Source of the DNA: Ponticoccus alexandrii
GTDB taxonomy: Bacteria > Pseudomonadota > Alphaproteobacteria > Rhodobacterales > Rhodobacteraceae
Length of the DNA stretch: 64,000 nt
Assembly: GCF_016806125.1 (NCBI RefSeq)
Contig: NZ_CP047166.1
Span: 558,001 to 622,000, forward strand
Direction: 5' to 3'
Part shown: positions 60,180 to 64,000 of the stretch, in pieces
Numbering within the stretch: position 1 is the first letter of the stretch
How the letters are laid out: each line of letters starts with the position of its first letter
Program-made: the position numbers and the translations under genes
Notes under the pieces: generated by a model
What the model was told of the DNA's origin: nothing
Seen by the model: only the letters and a program-made list of their open reading frames with translations
The model's database searches: none

Positions 60180-61093
60180 CAGTGGCTGTCCACGGCGGTG
60201 ATGTTGTAGAGCTCAGAGGGCCGCAACAGCAGTTCCAGCGCCAGCTTGCCGCAGACCAGCAGCACCATTGAGGCCAGAAGGATGCGCAGTTGTTCCGCCT
60301 TCATCCGGGTGCCGATGATGGTGCCGAACTGCGCGCCCACGACGCCGCCGAGGATCAGCAGCACCGCCAGCATCACATCGACGGTGTAGTTCGTGGAGGC
60401 ATGCAGGACGGTGGTGAAGGCGGCGACGAAGATGATCTGGAAGAGCGAAGTGCCGATCACCACTTTTGTGGGCATTCCCAGCAGGTAGATCATCGCAGGC
60501 ACCATGATGAAGCCGCCGCCGACGCCCATGATCGCCGCCAGCACACCCACCGAGAGGCCGACCAGAACGGGCGGGATGACCGAGATGTAGAGCCCCGAAG
60601 TACGGAACCGCATCTTCAGCGGCAGCCCGTGGACCCAGTTGTGCTTCTTGCGGGTGGCCGGGCCGCCGCGCCGCGACTTGCGCAGCGCGCGCAGGCTTTC
60701 GACGAACATCAGCGCGCCGATGATGCCGAGGAACACCACGTAGAACAGGCGCACCAGCAGGTCGACCTGCCCCATGGTCTTGAGGTAGTTGAACAGCATC
60801 ACGCCCAGCGTGGCGCCGACGATGCCGCCGGCCAGCAGCACCCCTCCCATCCTGAAATCGACGGTCTTGCGCTTCAGATGCGCCAGCACGCCGGAAAAGG
60901 ACGAGGCGACGATCTGGTTGGCGCCGGTGGCCACGGCGACCGAGGGCGGGATGCCGATGAAGAAAAGCAGGGGCGTCAGCAAGAAGCCCCCCCCGACGCC
61001 GAACATGCCCGAAAGTACGCCCACGAGGCCGCCCAGCCCCAGCAGCATAAGCGCGTTGACCGAAACCTCGGCGATCGGAAGATAGACCTGCAT
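60179..61093 (-). CDS. TauE/SafE family anion permease
   Basis: A 304-residue inner-membrane permease with eight or so membrane spans in two related halves. The repeated family signature is GVLSGMFGVGGGFLLTPLL (near residue 23) and GVLAAIMGVGGGFIMVPAMI (near 182). It probably exports sulfite, sulfoacetate or a related anion. Its stop shares a base with the start of TIGR02186 (TGATG-type coupling). Confidence 0.9.
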   Translation of the reverse strand: MQVYLPIAEVSVNALMLLGLGGLVGVLSGMFGVGGGFLLTPLLFFIGIPPSVAVATGANQIVASSFSGVLAHLKRKTVDFRMGGVLLAGGIVGATLGVMLFNYLKTMGQVDLLVRLFYVVFLGIIGALMFVESLRALRKSRRGGPATRKKHNWVHGLPLKMRFRTSGLYISVIPPVLVGLSVGVLAAIMGVGGGFIMVPAMIYLLGMPTKVVIGTSLFQIIFVAAFTTVLHASTNYTVDVMLAVLLILGGVVGAQFGTIIGTRMKAEQLRILLASMVLLVCGKLALELLLRPSELYNITAVDSH

Positions 61094-61168
61094 GGACTCA
61101 GCTAGACCGATGGCCGCGCGTTTTGCAAGCGCAGCGAAGCGGGCGGAGGGCAGGGGGGCGGGACGTGG

Positions 61169-61933
61169 TCATGCCTTAAGGATCTCCGGTGGGATATTGG
61201 TGAAGTAGCGGTCTCGCCCAAGGACGTCCAGCGCGCGCAACCCGAGGCTTTCGGCAAGGGCGGTGAGCCGCTCGGCGTCGGCGCCGGTTTCGATCTGCCA
61301 GAGGCAGAGGTTTTCGGCCAGAGTGCGCCGGGCGCCGTCGAGAAAGCCGGTGGCCTCTTCGCGCGCGTCGATGGCGCCGACGACGAGGCGCCCGCGCCAG
61401 CTGATCACCGCATCGAGGGGCTGGATTTCGACGCTTTGCCGCCGCCCGCGTGGCGGATCCAGTGTCAGGATCGTACCCATGGCGGCGCTGTCTTCAGCAA
61501 AACGGCGATGCGCGTGCCCGGGGCTGCCGCCGATGGCAAGGGGCAGCACCTCGATCCGGCGAGACAGCGCGTTCAGGAAAAGCTGTGCACCCAGCTGGTT
61601 GCGGTTCTGGATGTCGGCTTCGAAGGCAAGGATATCGCCGGCGCGTTCCTCATGTGCGGCCAGCATCGCAAACAGCCCCTTGCGGGTGCTGGCATCGAGA
61701 ACGTCGAAGGGCTTCCCAAGCCTCTCGGCGGCGCGCCGGGCGAGGGTGAAAAACCGGGCGATCTGTTCAGCATCGGCTCTCTTGCGGCGGGCGAGACGGC
61801 GATCCACCGCAGAGCCTTCGTCGATTACCAGAAGCAGGTCGTGGGCGGTGCGGATCATGTAGTAGGGTGTCCGGAAGACCCTCCGGAACAGCGCCCGCAT
61901 CAGCTTGTGCCGCCGTGGTGGAAAGAACGCCAT
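61169..61933 (-). CDS. FkbM-like methyltransferase-fold protein
   Basis: A 254-residue cytoplasmic protein. After a basic N-terminus (PPRRHKLMRALFRRVFRTP) the region FDVLDASTRKGLFAMLAAHE, then ILAFEADIQNRNQLGAQLFLN, follows the strand-helix order of FkbM methyltransferases (SAM-site and acidic loop). The usual GxNxG motif is altered to DASTRKG, so SAM binding is uncertain. The start at 61933 has AGGGAGG upstream. It may act in glycan or lipid modification, but this is inference. Confidence 0.65.
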   Translation of the reverse strand: MAFFPPRRHKLMRALFRRVFRTPYYMIRTAHDLLLVIDEGSAVDRRLARRKRADAEQIARFFTLARRAAERLGKPFDVLDASTRKGLFAMLAAHEERAGDILAFEADIQNRNQLGAQLFLNALSRRIEVLPLAIGGSPGHAHRRFAEDSAAMGTILTLDPPRGRRQSVEIQPLDAVISWRGRLVVGAIDAREEATGFLDGARRTLAENLCLWQIETGADAERLTALAESLGLRALDVLGRDRYFTNIPPEILKA

Positions 61934-62037
61934 GCCTGACCTCCCTGTGCCGGGCCCGGCCCGTCTTCGCCTGCGCCCGGCCTCTCTGGTGCGCGTGCCG
62001 CGCAAACCCACCGCCCGCGCGCCGCAGCGCAGGGCGG

Positions 62038-63063
62038 TCACCGTTCCTTGACGTAGGGCTCGCCGCCTGCGCGGGGTGGGATCGCCTTGCCGACGAAGCC
62101 TGCAAGGATCACCACGGTCAGGATGTAGGGCAGGGCGTCCATCACCTGCACCGGCACCACGAAAAGCCCGAGGTCGAGGTTCTGGTAGCGCAGCGCAACC
62201 GCCTGCAACAGCCCGAACAGCAGGCAGGCCCAAAGCGCGTACCAAGGCCGCCACTTGGCGAAGATCAGCGCCGCCAGCGCGATATAGCCCCGGCCCGCCG
62301 TCATTTCCCGCACAAAACCCGCCTGCAGGCCGGTGGCGAGGTAGGCGCCCGCCATGCCGCACAACACGCCGGTGATCACCAGCGAGGAATAGCGCAGGCC
62401 CACGACCGAGACGCCGGCGGTGTCCACCGCCTCGGGCGCCTCGCCCACGGCGCGCAGGCGCAGCCCGTAGCGGGTGCGGAACAGCACCCACCAGGTCAGG
62501 GGCACCGCCAGCAGCGCCGCATAGACGAGGATCGAGTGGCCCGAGATCAGGTCGGCATAGATCGGCCCGATGATCGGCACGCCGCGCAGGGTTTCGGCCA
62601 GCGGCAGCGTGATGTTCTCGAACCGACCACCGGCCATCAGCGAGGGCGTGCGCCCCCCCTGGCTAAACCAGACCTGCGCGATCAGTACGGTAACCCCCGA
62701 GGCGAGGAAGTTCAGCGCGACGCCCGAGATCAACTGGTTGCCGCGAAACGTGATAGAGGCCAGCCCGTGCAGCCCTGACAGGACCATGGAGGCGGCAATG
62801 CCCGCGAACAGCCCCCAGATCACCGCCGGGAACAGGTCTTTGAGCCACGTCAGCTCGACCCCCAGAAGTACCCAGCTTTCCGCGGTCGTGACCATGGCCG
62901 CGATGGCCGCCGAAAAGAAGGCGGCGATCAGCATCTTGCCTTCCAGCCCGATGTCGATGATCCCGGAGCGCTCGGAGAACAGTCCGGCGAGGCAGGCCAG
63001 CAGCAACGGCGTGGCCAACCGGATGGTGCTGTCGAGGATCTGGATGAGCGTGTTCAGGTCCAT
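62038..63063 (-). CDS. BMP-family ABC transporter permease (nucleoside/purine importer type)
   Basis: A 341-residue inner-membrane permease of the branched-chain/nucleoside class. Diagnostic stretches are LLLACLAGLFSERSGIIDIG near residue 19, ITFRGNQLISGVALNFLASG near 105 and RTRYGLRLRAVGEAPEAVDTAGV near 190. These belong to permeases working with BMP lipoprotein binding proteins for nucleosides. It follows the other permease by 1 nt. Confidence 0.88.
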   Translation of the reverse strand: MDLNTLIQILDSTIRLATPLLLACLAGLFSERSGIIDIGLEGKMLIAAFFSAAIAAMVTTAESWVLLGVELTWLKDLFPAVIWGLFAGIAASMVLSGLHGLASITFRGNQLISGVALNFLASGVTVLIAQVWFSQGGRTPSLMAGGRFENITLPLAETLRGVPIIGPIYADLISGHSILVYAALLAVPLTWWVLFRTRYGLRLRAVGEAPEAVDTAGVSVVGLRYSSLVITGVLCGMAGAYLATGLQAGFVREMTAGRGYIALAALIFAKWRPWYALWACLLFGLLQAVALRYQNLDLGLFVVPVQVMDALPYILTVVILAGFVGKAIPPRAGGEPYVKER

Positions 63064-63064
63064 C

Positions 63065-64000
63065 TCAGCGGGTCCCCTTGCCGAAAGCCATGAAGATGCG
63101 TTCCAGCGGCATCCGCACCATGTTGTCCAGTGCCCCGGTGAAGAGGATCACCAGCGCCTGGATGACCGTGATAAGTTCGCGCGGGATGTTGGTCCAGAGC
63201 GCCAGTTCCGCCCCGCCCTGGTAGAGGAAGCCAAACAGTAGCGCGGCGAGGAAGACGCCCACCGGGTGGCTGCGGCCCATCAGGGCCACCGCGATGCCGA
63301 TGAAGCCCGCGCCCTCGGTGGCGTTCATGACAAGGCGCTCGGCCTCGCCCATGGTGGTGTTGATCGCCATCAGCCCCGCCAGCCCGCCAGAGATCAGCAT
63401 GGCGAGGACGGTGATGCGCACCGGTGAGATGCCCGCGTAACGCGCGGCGGATTCCGAGTGGCCGAAGGCACGGATTTCATAGCCCAGCCGGGTGCGCCAG
63501 ATCAGCAGCCAGACCAGCACGCAGGCCAGAACCGCGATGAAGAAGGTGATGTTGGCCGGAGAGCCCCGGAACAGCGGGTTCCCGGCAGTGGCGAACATGT
63601 CCTGAAAGGTCGGCAGATGGGTGGCGGCGGGAAAGCTGGCGGTCGCCGGGTCCATGGCGCCCGCCGGGCGCAGGATGTTGACCAGCACGTAGTTCAGCAC
63701 CGCGGCGGCGATGAAGTTGAACATGATCGTGGTGATGACGATGTGGCTGCCGCGCCTGGCCTGCAGGTAGGCGGGGACAAAGGCCCATGCCGCGCCGAAG
63801 GCCGCCGCCGCCACGGTGGCGCCCACCAGGGCCAGTGTCCAGTGCGGCCAGGGGATGAAGAGGCAGGCCAGCGCCACGCCCAGGCCCCCGATCATCGCCT
63901 GCCCCTCGCCGCCGATGTTGAACATCCTGGCGTGGAAGGCGACCGCGACGCAGAGGCCGGTGAAGATGAAATTCGTGGTGTAGTAAAGCGTATAGCCCCA
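63065..64000 (-). CDS. BMP-family ABC transporter permease, N-terminus outside the window
   Basis: At least 311 residues are encoded and the frame remains open to the window edge at 64000, so this is a partial gene. From the right edge it reads WGYTLYYTTNFIFTGLCVAV, then AFHARMFNIGGEGQAMIGGLG, the conserved opening of the first permease of such importers. Later family segments are SHIVITTIMFNFIAAAVLNY and IRAFGHSESAARYAGIS. The internal ATG at 63925 is not the start. The ATPase and binding protein genes probably lie to the right. Confidence 0.88.
   Translation of the reverse strand, partial: WGYTLYYTTNFIFTGLCVAVAFHARMFNIGGEGQAMIGGLGVALACLFIPWPHWTLALVGATVAAAAFGAAWAFVPAYLQARRGSHIVITTIMFNFIAAAVLNYVLVNILRPAGAMDPATASFPAATHLPTFQDMFATAGNPLFRGSPANITFFIAVLACVLVWLLIWRTRLGYEIRAFGHSESAARYAGISPVRITVLAMLISGGLAGLMAINTTMGEAERLVMNATEGAGFIGIAVALMGRSHPVGVFLAALLFGFLYQGGAELALWTNIPRELITVIQALVILFTGALDNMVRMPLERIFMAFGKGTR

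Overview
The window is a GC-rich (about two-thirds G+C by eye), densely coded bacterial chromosome segment. The set of families points to an alphaproteobacterium of the Rhodobacteraceae, probably the Roseobacter group. The evidence is a class I lysyl-tRNA synthetase, tandem imelysin proteins, TIGR02186 beside a TauE/SafE permease, a urtABCDE-urease locus with Rhodobacteraceae-style extra small genes, and a recurrent intergenic GGTATTT...AGAGAAG motif. This assignment is inference from gene content; no rRNA is present.

Layout, left to right. (1) 0.1-9.3 kb: a sugar or polyol catabolic locus. A divergent TIM-barrel isomerase faces an ABC importer (binding protein, two permeases with unusual insertions, MalK-type ATPase) followed by three Gfo/Idh/MocA oxidoreductases in one operon. 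(2) 9.4-10.9 kb: a soluble globin-coupled chemotaxis transducer. (3) 11.1-17.7 kb, minus strand: the urea importer urtA-urtB-(GNAT)-urtC-urtD-urtE. (4) 18.1-25.4 kb, plus strand: divergent urease genes ureD-A-x-B-x-C-y1-y2-E-F-G. Here x marks small proteins and y1/y2 are a tandem-duplicated pair of secreted proteins. UreE carries a 110-residue tail with 38 histidines. (5) 25.4-27.0 kb: decaying sequence holding an oxidoreductase with an out-of-frame deletion and a GntR/FCD regulator fragment. (6) 27.7-34.1 kb: an iron locus with two unknown small proteins, imelysin, bacterioferritin-associated ferredoxin, bacterioferritin, a di-haem DUF1111 protein, a second imelysin and DUF1513.

(7) 34.1-49.5 kb: mixed chromosomal genes (DUF2938, cold-shock protein, FucU/RbsD mutarotase, EttA, a dCache chemoreceptor, nadD, PBP4, an L,D-transpeptidase, a TerB-like protein, lysS, DUF4864, a beta-helix protein and a putative outer-membrane protein). 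(8) 49.7-61.1 kb: an orphan ParA ATPase, DUF6206, priA, an S49 peptidase, a small membrane zinc-ribbon-like protein, a Na+/Ca2+ exchanger, an SDR, uvrC, a thioesterase, TIGR02186 and TauE/SafE. (9) 61.2-64.0 kb: an FkbM-like protein and two permeases of a nucleoside-type (BMP-family) ABC importer, the last running off the window.

Functionally, the urea importer and the urease share a 361-bp divergent intergenic region and together form a nitrogen-acquisition module. The iron locus couples periplasmic iron capture (imelysins, DUF1111) to storage and release (Bfr/Bfd). The most interesting unexplained items are the extra proteins inside the urease operon, a two-hairpin intercistronic element whose two copies differ by compensatory changes, a seven-copy intergenic motif, and the small ORFs heading the iron operon. 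No CRISPR array, rRNA, tRNA, insertion sequence or prophage was recognised.
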